DNA of 54,412 nucleotides from positions 1 to 54,412 of the forward strand of contig CAAEMG010000118.1 of assembly GCA_900757025.1 (NCBI GenBank), given 5' to 3'. Source of the stretch: Clostridia bacterium (lineage in GTDB: Bacteria; Bacillota; Clostridia; Lachnospirales; Anaerotignaceae). Below are positions 18,044 through 27,258 of the stretch, in pieces (the first letter of the stretch is position 1; every line of letters starts with the position of its first letter). The notes under the pieces were generated by a model. That model was not told the DNA's origin. It made no database searches and worked only from the letters and a program-made list of their open reading frames with translations. The position numbers and the translations under genes were made by a program.

Positions 18044-18300
18044 AAATTATGGTTTGGCGAACAGTTTTATTTGACAAAACCACCAACATTTTATCATGTT
18101 GGGTTTGCACAATCTTCGTGTTCCGCATAGTAGAAACATATTATATCTTTGTTGAATACATGAAAAACCATAAACTGACGGATTTTCTTCTGGATTTATG
18201 GGATTTTTCGACTTCATATGCGAACCCTATCGGGTGAATAAAGTTCGTTTCACAAAGCGGAATTTACTGTTTCGCTCAGAATGACAAAAAATTTAGTTTT
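18044..18300. repeat. Dispersed modular repeat, copy 3 (module B with one outer end)
   Basis: It begins with AAATTATGGTTTGGCGAAC, the reverse-complement form of the element's right end. Then come TTGACAAAACCACCAAC and module B, from TTTTATCATGTTG to TTCGCTCAGAATGACAAAA. A module A unit follows from 18306. Several short open frames here are by-products of the repeat. Confidence 0.8.
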
Positions 18301-18305
18301 TAAAG

Positions 18306-18570
18306 AATAAGACCTTGGGACTTTGCCCCAACACCCCATAAACATTCCTTTGCTCAGAAATTTTGCTTGGTCAAGAATTTTCCTACGAGCAGGTTCACAA
18401 ATTTCCTTTGGAAATGGCTTCGCCACCTCCGTATATTCTGGCGGTTTGCTTTGAAAACTGCCTTCGGCAGCGGCGTTTTCTTTGCCGTTCCCAACAAAAC
18501 GGCTGCGCCGCCGCATCTATCTTTGTGATTCCTAAAAGGTTTAATCGAAACTTTAGCCAAAACCACAAAG
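18306..18570. repeat. Enlarged module A of the dispersed repeat
   Basis: ATAAGACCTTGGGACTTTG and CAACACCCCATAAAC match module A elsewhere. About 200 bp of extra sequence are then inserted before CCTAAAAGGTTTAATCGAAAC, which is the second half of module A. The insert has local inverted repeats and no convincing gene. Confidence 0.65.
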
Positions 18571-18606
18571 ATAAGTATCCGCCAAATAAAAATCGGTTTA
18601 TTCAGT

Positions 18607-18631
18607 ATTTGGGTAAAATCCCAAATTTTTT
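18607..18631 (+). terminator. Terminator hairpin just upstream of the phosphohexomutase gene
   Basis: ATTTGGG (18607-18613) pairs with CCCAAAT (18620-18626) and is followed by T residues. It lies only about 30 bp before the start codon. It may end transcripts from upstream or attenuate the gene. Confidence 0.6.
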
Positions 18632-18662
18632 AGATAATTTTAATTTACAGGGGGAATAAAAA

Positions 18663-20393
18663 ATGGAAGATTACATGGCAAAATATGAAAGCTGGCTTTC
18701 AAGCGACTATTTTGATGAGAAGGATAAAGAAGAACTCAGAAAAATAGCCTCCGACAAAAAAGAAATACAGGAAAGATTTTATAAAGAACTTGAGTTTGGC
18801 ACAGCCGGCCTTAGAGGCATAATTGGCATGGGTACAAACAGAATGAACAAATATATAGTTGGCAAAGCAACACAGGGCCTTGCAAATTATATATTAAAAC
18901 AGCCCGGGGCAGCTGAAAAAGGCGTTGCCATAGCTTTTGACAGCCGTAATATGAGTGATGAATTTGCTCAGACGGCAGCTCTTGTGCTTAGCGCAAACAA
19001 AATAAAGGCATATATTTATCCCGAACTTCGTCCTGTTCCTGTTCTTTCTTTTACAATAAGACATTTGGGATGTACGGCAGGCATAGTTGTTACGGCAAGC
19101 CATAACCCTGCAAAATATAACGGTTACAAAGTATACTGGGAAGACGGCGGACAGGTTCCTTCTCCTCGTGACGGCGAAATAATGAAGGAAGTAAACGCCG
19201 TAAACATAACGGAAGTTAAAAAAGTAAGCCTTGAAGAGGCAAAAAAAAGCGGATATTATATTGAACTTGGCCCAGAGCTTGATGACGCATACATTGCCGC
19301 AATAAAGAAACTTTCTCTTAACGGCGACATAATACGAAAAATGGCTGATAACTTTAAAATTGTTTACACTCCGCTTCATGGTTCGGGAAATAAGCCTGTA
19401 AGAAGAATACTTCAGGAAGTTGGCTTTAAACACGTTTATGTTGTTCCGGAACAGGAAAAACCTGACGGAAATTTCCCTACGGTTAATTTCCCAAATCCCG
19501 AATTTAAAGACAGCTTTAACCTTGCTATAGAGCTTGCGAAAAAGGTTGACGCAGATATTATAGTTGCCACAGACCCAGACGCAGACAGAGTTGGCGGAGT
19601 TGTTAAAACCCATGACGGAGATTATGCCGTTCTTACGGGAAATATTTCCGGTTCTCTTCTTACGGAATATGTTCTTTCCCAGAGAAAAGCAAAGGGACTT
19701 CTTTCAAAGAATCCGGGCGTTGTGAAAACAATAGTTACCACAGATATGGTTAAGCCTATGTGCGAGGCATACGGAGCAAAGCTTTTTGATGTGCTTACGG
19801 GCTTTAAATATATAGGCAACAAAATTAAGGAATGGGAAAAAACAGGCGAATATACATATGAATTTGGCTTTGAAGAAAGCTACGGTTCTCTTGCCGGAAC
19901 ATATGCAAGGGATAAAGACGCCGTTGCGGCTACAATGCTTCTTTGTGAGCTTGCGGCAGTGCTTAAAGACCAGGGCAAAACTCTTTATGAGGGACTTCTT
20001 GACCTTTATGAAAAATACGGATACTACAGAGAAGGAATTAAATCCATTACTCTTGAGGGCATAGAAGGCCTTGAAAGAATAGCGTATATTATGGAAACTT
20101 TAAGAAAAAATCCGCCTTGCAGCCTTGCAGGCAAAAAAGTTGAATGGCTTTGCGATTTTAAAGAGAAAGAGTTTAAAAACCTTATTACAGGCGAAACGGA
20201 AACAAATGACCTTCCTTCTTCAAACGTACTTAGATATAAACTTGAAGGCGGAGCATGGGTATGCGTAAGACCTTCGGGAACAGAGCCTAAACTTAAAATA
20301 TATTACGGAATAAAGGGTGCAAGCCTTGCGGAAGCCGAGGCAGAGGTTAAAAAGCTTGAAAGCTTTATGGGCGAATATGTTGAAAAGCTGTAA
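18663..20393 (+). CDS. Phosphoglucomutase/phosphomannomutase (alpha-D-phosphohexomutase)
   Basis: A 576-residue enzyme that interconverts hexose 1- and 6-phosphates, linking glycolysis to polysaccharide precursors. The catalytic serine lies in TASHNPAKYNGYKVYW (Ser about 145). The metal loop is DPDADR (about 303), and the phosphate-binding loop is RPSGTEPKLKIYYG near 535. The length and the N-terminal TAGLRGIIGMGTNRMN fit the PgcA-type group of Firmicutes. GGGGGA precedes the ATG. It appears monocistronic, between two repeat-filled gaps and behind a terminator-like hairpin. Glucose versus mannose preference is not decided here. Confidence 0.93.
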   Translation: MEDYMAKYESWLSSDYFDEKDKEELRKIASDKKEIQERFYKELEFGTAGLRGIIGMGTNRMNKYIVGKATQGLANYILKQPGAAEKGVAIAFDSRNMSDEFAQTAALVLSANKIKAYIYPELRPVPVLSFTIRHLGCTAGIVVTASHNPAKYNGYKVYWEDGGQVPSPRDGEIMKEVNAVNITEVKKVSLEEAKKSGYYIELGPELDDAYIAAIKKLSLNGDIIRKMADNFKIVYTPLHGSGNKPVRRILQEVGFKHVYVVPEQEKPDGNFPTVNFPNPEFKDSFNLAIELAKKVDADIIVATDPDADRVGGVVKTHDGDYAVLTGNISGSLLTEYVLSQRKAKGLLSKNPGVVKTIVTTDMVKPMCEAYGAKLFDVLTGFKYIGNKIKEWEKTGEYTYEFGFEESYGSLAGTYARDKDAVAATMLLCELAAVLKDQGKTLYEGLLDLYEKYGYYREGIKSITLEGIEGLERIAYIMETLRKNPPCSLAGKKVEWLCDFKEKEFKNLITGETETNDLPSSNVLRYKLEGGAWVCVRPSGTEPKLKIYYGIKGASLAEAEAEVKKLESFMGEYVEKL

Positions 20394-20413
20394 ATAAAAT
20401 TTTCTGATAAGAT

Positions 20414-20459
20414 AAAACAATAAAAAAGTGGGATTGATTTCCTGCTTTTTTATTGTTTA
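20414..20459 (+). terminator. Terminator after the phosphohexomutase gene
   Basis: A 17-bp stem (about 20416-20432 with 20441-20457), rich in A and T with a few wobble pairs, ends in T residues. It may act in both directions. Confidence 0.8.
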
Positions 20460-20572
20460 TATGGAAAAACAGTTGAATATGATGTTTGGCGAAAAAACAG
20501 CCTTTCTTGACAAGGCACGATAAAATATTGTAAGCTATAACAATACGAACAAATATTTGTTTATTGAGCGGA

Positions 20573-20852
20573 AAATTTTGATTTGTATAAGACATTGGGG
20601 CTTTGCCTCAACACCCCACAACCCTTTGAAAAGGGTTGCCCTAAACTTTGATAAAAACTATATTTGTCATCCTGAGCGTAAAGAAGTGAAGTCGAAGGAA
20701 CTCATAAACCCAAATGAAAAGCAGTGAGTTTATTATTTTTCATATACTTGGTAAATATATGGGATGTTTTGGCTATGTGCTACACACTCTGCTCAACATG
20801 ACAAAATATGTGAGGCTTTTGAAAAAGCAAACTGTTCGTCAAACCATAATAT
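20573..20852. repeat. Dispersed modular repeat, copy 4 (full-size)
   Basis: It runs from AAATTTTGATTTG to TTCGTCAAACCATAAT. The order is the same as in copy 1: module A (ATAAGACATTGGGGCTTTG), then module B (TTTGTCATCCTGAGCG to CTCAACATGACAAAA). It fills the gap before the topoisomerase genes. The rest of the 20394-20913 gap holds only the terminator and a short AT-rich leader. Confidence 0.85.
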
Positions 20853-20913
20853 CAGCATTTTAAGGCTTATATAAGCCTTTTTTATTGAAAAAATAAAGAA
20901 TTAGGTGTATCAA

Positions 20914-22896
20914 ATGAACAAAAAAAATTCATCTTCAAGTTATAATAATGAAAGCATAACATCTCTTAAAGGTGCCGACAGAGTGCGTATGCGTCCCGGC
21001 GTTATTTTTGGCAGCGACGGCATAGACGGCTGCGAACACTCGGTTTTTGAAATACTTTCAAACTCTATTGACGAGGCAAGAGAAGGTTTCGGCAATGTTA
21101 TAGAGGTTACAAAATTTAAGGATAATTCCATAATGGTTCGTGACTACGGCAGAGGAATACCGGTTGATTTTAACCCGAAAGAGGGAAGGTTTAACTGGGA
21201 ACTTGTTTTCTGCGAGCTTTACGCCGGAGGAAAATATAAAAATAACAGTGGCGAAAACTATGAATACAGCCTCGGTCTTAACGGTCTCGGAACCTGTGCC
21301 ACACAGTATTCTTCGGAATATATGGACGCACAGGTTATTCGTGACGGCTTTAAATACAGCCTCCATTTTGAAAAAGGTGAAAATGTGGGCGGACTTAAAA
21401 AAGAGCCTACTTCTTCCTCAAAAACCGGAACAATTATAAAATGGCGTCCCGACATAGAGGTTTTTACGGATATATCCATACCAAAGGAATATTTCTTTGA
21501 TGTGCTTAAAAAACAGGCTATTGTAAACGCAGGTCTTAAATTTATTTTTAAAGACGAAGAAAGCGGAGAAACAACGGAATTTGTATATGAAAACGGAATA
21601 AAAGATTATATTGCCGAGCTTAACGGAGATAACGGCTTTACCGATGTTTATTATCTTGAAACGGAAACAAGCGGACGTGACAGAGAGGACAAACCCGAAT
21701 ATAAACTGAAATTTCAGACGGCTTTTTGTTTTAATAATAACGTAAATCTTATACAGTATTTCCATAACTCAAGCTTTCTTGAGTATGGCGGCTCTCCCGA
21801 CAAAGCCGTAAGAAACAGCTTTGTTTATGCCATAGACCGTTATATTAAATCGGCAGGACTTTACAAAAAAGATGAAAAGAAAATTTCTTTTGCCGACATT
21901 GAGGACAGCCTTATACTTGTTATAAATTCTTTTTCAACAATAACAAGCTATGAAAACCAAACTAAAAAGTCTATTACAAATAAATTTATACAGGATGCAA
22001 TGACTGAATATTTCAGGGCTCAGCTTGAAATTTATTTTATAGAAAACAAAATTGAGGCAGATAAAATAGCAAATCAGGTGCTTGCAAACAAAAGAAGCCG
22101 TGAAACTGCCGAAAAAACACGTATTTCCATAAGAAAAAAACTTACAGGCAACATAGACATAAGCAACCGTGTTGAAAAATTCGTAAACTGCAGAACAAAA
22201 GATGTTACAAGACGAGAGCTTTATATAGTTGAGGGCGATTCGGCTTTGGGAAGCTGTAAGCTGGGCAGAGATGCGGAGTTTCAGGCAATTATGCCCATAA
22301 GAGGAAAAATTCTCAACTGTCTTAAAGCCGATTATGACAAGATTTTTAAAAGTGATATTATAACAGACCTTTTAAAGGTTATGGGCTGCGGAGTTGAAAT
22401 AAAAAGCAAGCACAATTCGGACTTTAATTCTTTTGATTTAAGCCAGCTTAAATGGAGCAAAATAATTATATGTACCGATGCGGACGTTGACGGTTTCCAG
22501 ATAAGAACCCTTGTGCTTACAATGCTTTATCGTCTTGTGCCTACTCTTATTTCCGAAAAAAGGGTGTTTATTGCAGAGTCGCCTTTGTATGAAATAACCA
22601 GTGGAAAAAATACGTTTTTTGCATATTCGGAAAGTGAAAAGGCAGACATAATAAAGAAAATAGGCCAGAAAAAATATACAATACAGCGTTCAAAAGGTCT
22701 TGGCGAAAACCAGCCGGAAATGATGTGGGAAACAACCATGAATCCCGAATCAAGACGTCTTATACAGGTTATGCCGGAAGATATAGAGCCTACACAGCTT
22801 AAATTTGATTTGCTTTTGGGCGACAATCTTAAAGGCAGAAAAGAGTATATAGAAGAATTTGGATACAAATATATAGATTTCAGCGAGCTTAGCTGA
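20914..22896 (+). CDS. Type IIA topoisomerase, ATPase subunit (divergent ParE/GyrB-like)
   Basis: A 660-residue protein that, with the next gene, should pass DNA strands and separate or relax chromosomes. The GHKL ATPase motifs are seen as SNSIDEA, VRDYGRGIP and GLNGLGT. The TOPRIM acidic residues are in EGDSALG (about 440) and DADVDG (about 522), and the C-terminus has QRSKGLGENQPEMMWETTM. Several positions differ from the usual EGDSAGG and DVDGxHIR. ATG 20914 is preferred because AGGTG lies 6 bases upstream; the in-frame GTG at 20905 has no such site. It is best read as the divergent topoisomerase IV of this bacterial group. Confidence 0.88.
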   Translation: MNKKNSSSSYNNESITSLKGADRVRMRPGVIFGSDGIDGCEHSVFEILSNSIDEAREGFGNVIEVTKFKDNSIMVRDYGRGIPVDFNPKEGRFNWELVFCELYAGGKYKNNSGENYEYSLGLNGLGTCATQYSSEYMDAQVIRDGFKYSLHFEKGENVGGLKKEPTSSSKTGTIIKWRPDIEVFTDISIPKEYFFDVLKKQAIVNAGLKFIFKDEESGETTEFVYENGIKDYIAELNGDNGFTDVYYLETETSGRDREDKPEYKLKFQTAFCFNNNVNLIQYFHNSSFLEYGGSPDKAVRNSFVYAIDRYIKSAGLYKKDEKKISFADIEDSLILVINSFSTITSYENQTKKSITNKFIQDAMTEYFRAQLEIYFIENKIEADKIANQVLANKRSRETAEKTRISIRKKLTGNIDISNRVEKFVNCRTKDVTRRELYIVEGDSALGSCKLGRDAEFQAIMPIRGKILNCLKADYDKIFKSDIITDLLKVMGCGVEIKSKHNSDFNSFDLSQLKWSKIIICTDADVDGFQIRTLVLTMLYRLVPTLISEKRVFIAESPLYEITSGKNTFFAYSESEKADIIKKIGQKKYTIQRSKGLGENQPEMMWETTMNPESRRLIQVMPEDIEPTQLKFDLLLGDNLKGRKEYIEEFGYKYIDFSELS

Positions 22897-22910
22897 TACG
22901 GAGCAGAAAA

Positions 22911-25133
22911 ATGGCAAGAAAAAAAGACAAAAAACCTATAAAAATAATAGAAGAAAAAATATTTGAACAGCCAATAACCGATACCTTAGAGCTTAACTAT
23001 ATGCCCTATGCAATGAGCGTTATAGTTTCAAGGGCAATTCCCGAAATAGACGGTTTTAAGCCTGCCCACAGAAAACTTTTATACACAATGTATAAAATGG
23101 GGCTTTTGAATAAGGCAAGAATAAAATCTGCCAATGTAGTTGGTCAAACAATGAAACTTAACCCTCACGGAGATGCGTCAATTTATGAAACAATGGTTCG
23201 TCTTACAGAGGGCAACGGCGCACTTCTTCATCCTTTTGTAGACTCAAAGGGTAACTTCGGTAAGCAGTATTCAAGGGATATGGCGTATGCCGCAGCAAGA
23301 TACACAGAAGTTAAACTTTCGCCTATATGTGCCGAAATATTTGCGGATATAGAAAAAAATACCGTTGAATTTGTGGACAACTATGATTCTTCGGAAAAAG
23401 AACCTGTGCTTTTGCCCACAACATTTCCAAATATACTTGTAAACCCAAATCAGGGCATAGCCGTAGGTATGGCGAGCCAAATTTGCAGCTTTAACCTTAG
23501 GGAAGTTTGCGAGGCAGCATCAGCATACATAAAAAATAACAACGTAAATATTATGGAAATTCTTAAAGGCCCCGATTTTTCCACCGGAGCACAGCTTCTC
23601 TATAGCGAAGATGAAATAAGAACAATATATGAAACAGGCAGAGGCAGTTTTAAGGTTCGTGCAAAATATAATTTTGACGAAAAAAACAGCTGTATAGAGG
23701 TTACGGAAATTCCATACAGTACAAATACAGAGGCAATTATAGACAAAATAATTGCACTTGTTAAAGCGGGAAAAATAAAGGAAATTACAGATGTAAGAGA
23801 TGAAACAGACCTTGGCGGTCTTAAAATAGCCATAGATGTGCGTAAAAACACAAATATAGAAGTGCTTATGCACAAGCTTTATGCACAGACTCCTCTTTGC
23901 GATTCATTTAGCTGCAACTTTAATCTTCTTGTAAACGGCAGACCGAAAACCCTTGGCATAAAAGGCATTTTTGACGCATGGACAGAGTTTAGGGTTAATT
24001 CCCTTAAAGGTCAGCTTAAATATGACATAGACAAAAAAGGTGCAAAACTTCATCTTTTGGAGGGTCTTGAAAAAATACTTATGGATATAGACAAGGCAAT
24101 ATCCATAATAAGAAATACGGAAAAAGAAGCCGACGTTATACCAAACCTTATGTCCGGCTTTGGTATAGACGAACTTCAGGCAGAATATATAGCTGAAATT
24201 AAGCTCAGAAACATAAACAAAGAGTATATTTTAAACCGTATACAGGAAAAAGACGACCTTATAAAAGATTTGGCAAACCTTAACGAAACCGTAAAAAGCG
24301 AAACAAAAATTAAAAATATAATATGCTCACAGCTTAAAGCCGTAGCCAAAAAGTATGGAAAAGACAGACAGACGGAAATTCTTTATGCTGAAGATGTAAA
24401 AGAAATTCCGCATGAGGATTTTATAGAAGATTACGGCATACGCCTTTTCCTTACAAAGGAAAATTATTTCAAGAAGATAACTCTTGTTTCCCTCAGAACA
24501 TCGGGAGAGCAGAAACTTAAAGAGGACGACAGCATAATATGCGAAATGGAAACAACAAACAAAACCGATGTGCTTTTCTTCAGCGACAAACAGAATGTTT
24601 ATAAGATGAAGGCACATGACCTTTCGGAAACAAAGGCAAGCAGCATGGGAGATTATCTGCCTAATATTTTGGGTATGGAAGATGACGAAAAAATTATATT
24701 TATAACGGCAACAGCCGATTATTCCGGAATAATGCTGTTTATGTATGAAAACGGAAAGGCATCTAAGGTTGAGCTTAATGCTTACAGTACAAAAACAAAC
24801 CGTAAAAAACTTATAAACGCATATTCGGCAAAATCAAGACTTATTTTTATGACCTGTATGGAAGAGGACAGCGATTTTATACTTACAAGAGATACAGATA
24901 AAGCATGCCTTTTTAACAGCTCACTTGTGCCTCTTAGTGCAACAAAAAGTGCCGCAGGAGTGCAGATTTATACACTAAAGAAAAACAGCCGTATAACAGG
25001 CGTATATCCGGCAGAAGAGTTTGAAAGTGAAGATATTGAATATTACAGAACGGTAAAAATTCCTTCAACCGGACATTTCTTAAAGGAAACGGATAAAGAA
25101 AAAAATAATTTGCAAACGCAGATTAAGCTGTAA
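22911..25133 (+). CDS. Type IIA topoisomerase, DNA-cleaving subunit (divergent ParC/GyrA-like)
   Basis: A 740-residue partner of the preceding gene, 14 bp downstream. The winged-helix region has NVVGQTMKLNPHGDASIYET, and the active-site tyrosine is about Tyr131 in AYAAARYTE. The residues before it (GKQYSRD) differ from the GSIDGD of classic GyrA or ParC. FPNILVNPNQGIAVGM is conserved. A coiled coil follows, and the C-terminal region is short, with no clear GyrA box seen. This argues for a decatenating or relaxing enzyme rather than a gyrase. Subunit naming is kept open. Confidence 0.88.
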   Translation: MARKKDKKPIKIIEEKIFEQPITDTLELNYMPYAMSVIVSRAIPEIDGFKPAHRKLLYTMYKMGLLNKARIKSANVVGQTMKLNPHGDASIYETMVRLTEGNGALLHPFVDSKGNFGKQYSRDMAYAAARYTEVKLSPICAEIFADIEKNTVEFVDNYDSSEKEPVLLPTTFPNILVNPNQGIAVGMASQICSFNLREVCEAASAYIKNNNVNIMEILKGPDFSTGAQLLYSEDEIRTIYETGRGSFKVRAKYNFDEKNSCIEVTEIPYSTNTEAIIDKIIALVKAGKIKEITDVRDETDLGGLKIAIDVRKNTNIEVLMHKLYAQTPLCDSFSCNFNLLVNGRPKTLGIKGIFDAWTEFRVNSLKGQLKYDIDKKGAKLHLLEGLEKILMDIDKAISIIRNTEKEADVIPNLMSGFGIDELQAEYIAEIKLRNINKEYILNRIQEKDDLIKDLANLNETVKSETKIKNIICSQLKAVAKKYGKDRQTEILYAEDVKEIPHEDFIEDYGIRLFLTKENYFKKITLVSLRTSGEQKLKEDDSIICEMETTNKTDVLFFSDKQNVYKMKAHDLSETKASSMGDYLPNILGMEDDEKIIFITATADYSGIMLFMYENGKASKVELNAYSTKTNRKKLINAYSAKSRLIFMTCMEEDSDFILTRDTDKACLFNSSLVPLSATKSAAGVQIYTLKKNSRITGVYPAEEFESEDIEYYRTVKIPSTGHFLKETDKEKNNLQTQIKL

Positions 25134-25175
25134 AATATAGGTATAACACATAATAAATTTATGGGGGAGAAAGCT

Positions 25176-26102
25176 ATGGAAAACAAATGCACACTTACGG
25201 CAGAAGAAATTAAAAGCGTTAAGGGCTTGGGATTTCTCAATCAGAAAGGTACAAACAAATTTAATGCAAGGGTTCTTACAAGAAACGGAAAAATTTCTTC
25301 GGAAGAAAGCATGGTAATTGCCGAGGCTGCAAAAAAATTCGGCGATGGACACATGATGATGACAACACGCCTTACAATAGAGGTTTCGGGCATAGAATAT
25401 GAAAATATAGAGCCTTTCAGAGCGTTTTTGGCAGAGGCGGGCCTTGAAACAGGCGGAACGGGAAACAAGGTTCGTCCTATAGTTTCCTGTAAAGGAACAA
25501 CATGTCAGTACGGTCTTTATGATACGTATGCTTTAAGCGAAGAATTTCACGAAAAATTTTATAAGGGATACCATAATATTCCTCTTCCTCATAAATTTAA
25601 AATAGCCGTTGGCGGCTGTCCAAATAACTGCGTAAAGCCAAACCTTAATGATGTTGGTGTTGTTGGAGCGTGTGTTCCGAGTTTTAAAGAAGAAATGTGC
25701 AAAGGCTGCAAAGTATGCCTTATGGAAAAAGCCTGTCCCGTACACGCTTCGGGAAAGGTTGACGGAAAGCTCAAAATAGACCCAGCCCAGTGCAACCGCT
25801 GTGGAAGATGCGTTGGCAAGTGTCCTTTCCACTGTAATGACGAAGGAACAAAGGGCTGGAAAATATATATAGGCGGCAGATGGGGAAAGAGAGTTTCCCA
25901 CGGCAGACTTATAGAAAAAATATTTACAGACAAGCAGGAAGTTATAGATACAGTTGAAAAAGCAATACTTCTTTTCAAAAAAGAAGGAAATGCAGGTGAA
26001 AGATTTGCCGACACAATAGAAAGAATCGGCTTTGAAAATGCCGAAAAAATACTTTTGTCAAATGAGCTTTTGGAGAAAAAGGCAGAAATAATAGGAGAAT
26101 AA
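25176..26102 (+). CDS. Sulfite/nitrite reductase-like protein with two ferredoxin clusters
   Basis: A 308-residue Dsr-like protein (COG2221 type). A ferredoxin-like half domain is followed by the siroheme-[4Fe-4S] cysteines, here CKGTTC (about 105 and 110) and GGCPNNC (about 148 and 152). Two [4Fe-4S] ferredoxin motifs are inserted (CKGCKVCLMEKACP and CNRCGRCVGKCP), then a C-terminal siroheme-side segment. The first pair has four residues between cysteines, where many family members have five. The start at 25176 follows GGGGGAG; an ATG at 25161 overlaps that site. It follows the topoisomerase genes by 42 bp, probably by chance. Whether it reduces sulfite is not shown. Confidence 0.82.
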   Translation: MENKCTLTAEEIKSVKGLGFLNQKGTNKFNARVLTRNGKISSEESMVIAEAAKKFGDGHMMMTTRLTIEVSGIEYENIEPFRAFLAEAGLETGGTGNKVRPIVSCKGTTCQYGLYDTYALSEEFHEKFYKGYHNIPLPHKFKIAVGGCPNNCVKPNLNDVGVVGACVPSFKEEMCKGCKVCLMEKACPVHASGKVDGKLKIDPAQCNRCGRCVGKCPFHCNDEGTKGWKIYIGGRWGKRVSHGRLIEKIFTDKQEVIDTVEKAILLFKKEGNAGERFADTIERIGFENAEKILLSNELLEKKAEIIGE

Positions 26103-26107
26103 AATTT

Positions 26108-26133
26108 AAGCCCGAAGAAATTCGGGCTTTTTT
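26108..26133. terminator. Bidirectional terminator
   Basis: AAGCCCGAA and TTCGGGCTT form a perfect 9-bp stem with loop GAAA, followed by T on the plus strand. It can also serve the EamA gene on the other strand. Confidence 0.88.
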
Positions 26134-26147
26134 GGTGAAAGTTGGGG

Positions 26148-26219
26148 GTGACGAGCAGATAAGACCTTAGGGCTTTGCCACAACACCCCATAAATATTCT
26201 TTTGTTCAGGAATTTTCCT
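26148..26219. repeat. Dispersed modular repeat, copy 5 (module A fragment)
   Basis: GACGAGCAGATAAGACCTTAG and CAACACCCCATAAATATTC match module A. The continuation TTTTGTTCAGGAATTTTCC matches the enlarged module A at 18.34 kb. It overlaps the last codons of the EamA gene. Confidence 0.7.
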
Positions 26220-27102
26220 TCGGCTCCAGACACAGCATTGTCAAAGCTGATATTGTTATTATAAGCCCCAAAAGCATAAGAATTGAAGGTATTTCGGAGT
26301 ATATTATTATGCCGAAAATAACTGCTGCCACAGGCTCTGCTCCCGAAGCCAGTATTGAAACTTTTCCTGCTTCGGCATACATAAGGGATACGGTTATAAA
26401 AACATAAGGCAAAATTGACGTAAACATTGAATTGGCAAAAAGAAAAGCAGAGTTTTTTAAAGGTGAAAGCAGTATAAATTCATGTATTTTTCCGTACTGT
26501 GCAAAAGGCGAAAGCGCTATGGTTATAAAAAGCACGCTATAGAAAATTATGGTGTATGTATGATAGCCTTTATCTGTTGCCTCTCTGGAAAAAATACTGT
26601 AGAGAGCATAGAAAAGCGCCGAAACAACGCCGAAAGCAATGCCCGATACGGAAAAGTTTATGCCGCTTTGCTGTTCCAAAAGTCCGCTTGAAAGCACACA
26701 GCCTATAATTGCCGCAGCCATTGACAAAAGCTTTCTTTTTGTTATTTTTTCACCGAAAAGTATGAAAGCCAATATAATTACAAACACAGGGGAAAGGCTT
26801 GTAAGCACAGCGGTAAGAGAAAGAGAAAGCCTGCTTACGGCTTCGTTATAGAAAAGCGTTACGCCGCTCATTCCCAGTATTCCCGTACCGAAAAATATGG
26901 GAATATCTTTCTTGGCGATTTTAAGCAAATTTTTATTATATATAAGAAGAAATAGAAATAACACTACAGATGCAATAACAGACCTTAAAAATAATATGCT
27001 TACATTGTGTATTCCGAAACTTCTTAAACCTCTTACGAAAATACCTGCCGCTCCGAACATGCTTCCGGCAACAACGGGGAGCAGAAGACTTAATTTTTTC
27101 AT
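26206..27102 (-). CDS. EamA/DMT-family transporter
   Basis: A 298-residue membrane protein with about ten helices in two EamA halves. The drug/metabolite transporter pattern is seen in FFGTGILGMSGVTLFYNEAV in the first half and GAEPVAAVIFGIIIYSE in the second. The substrate is unknown; relatives export amino acids or metabolites. AGAGG lies before the minus-strand ATG. The last few codons and the stop lie inside a dispersed repeat, so the original C-terminus may have been replaced. Transcription probably ends at the bidirectional hairpin near 26120. Confidence 0.88.
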   Translation of the reverse strand: MKKLSLLLPVVAGSMFGAAGIFVRGLRSFGIHNVSILFLRSVIASVVLFLFLLIYNKNLLKIAKKDIPIFFGTGILGMSGVTLFYNEAVSRLSLSLTAVLTSLSPVFVIILAFILFGEKITKRKLLSMAAAIIGCVLSSGLLEQQSGINFSVSGIAFGVVSALFYALYSIFSREATDKGYHTYTIIFYSVLFITIALSPFAQYGKIHEFILLSPLKNSAFLFANSMFTSILPYVFITVSLMYAEAGKVSILASGAEPVAAVIFGIIIYSEIPSILMLLGLIITISALTMLCLEPKENS

Positions 27103-27258
27103 ATGTAATAACCTCTTTTTTTACAATTTTTATATAATTATGACACAAAAAGTCGTTATAAACAATTAAAAAAGTATTTGTGCTATTGATCTGAAGTGTA
27201 CTCCAAGTGGTAAAATTTATAATAGTTAACTTTTGTTTTTTTGAAAGGAGTACTTTAA

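Noticed and set aside
18049..18659. Several 60-100 codon frames on both strands
   Set aside because: They lie within the dispersed repeats and show no conserved pattern or ribosome site.
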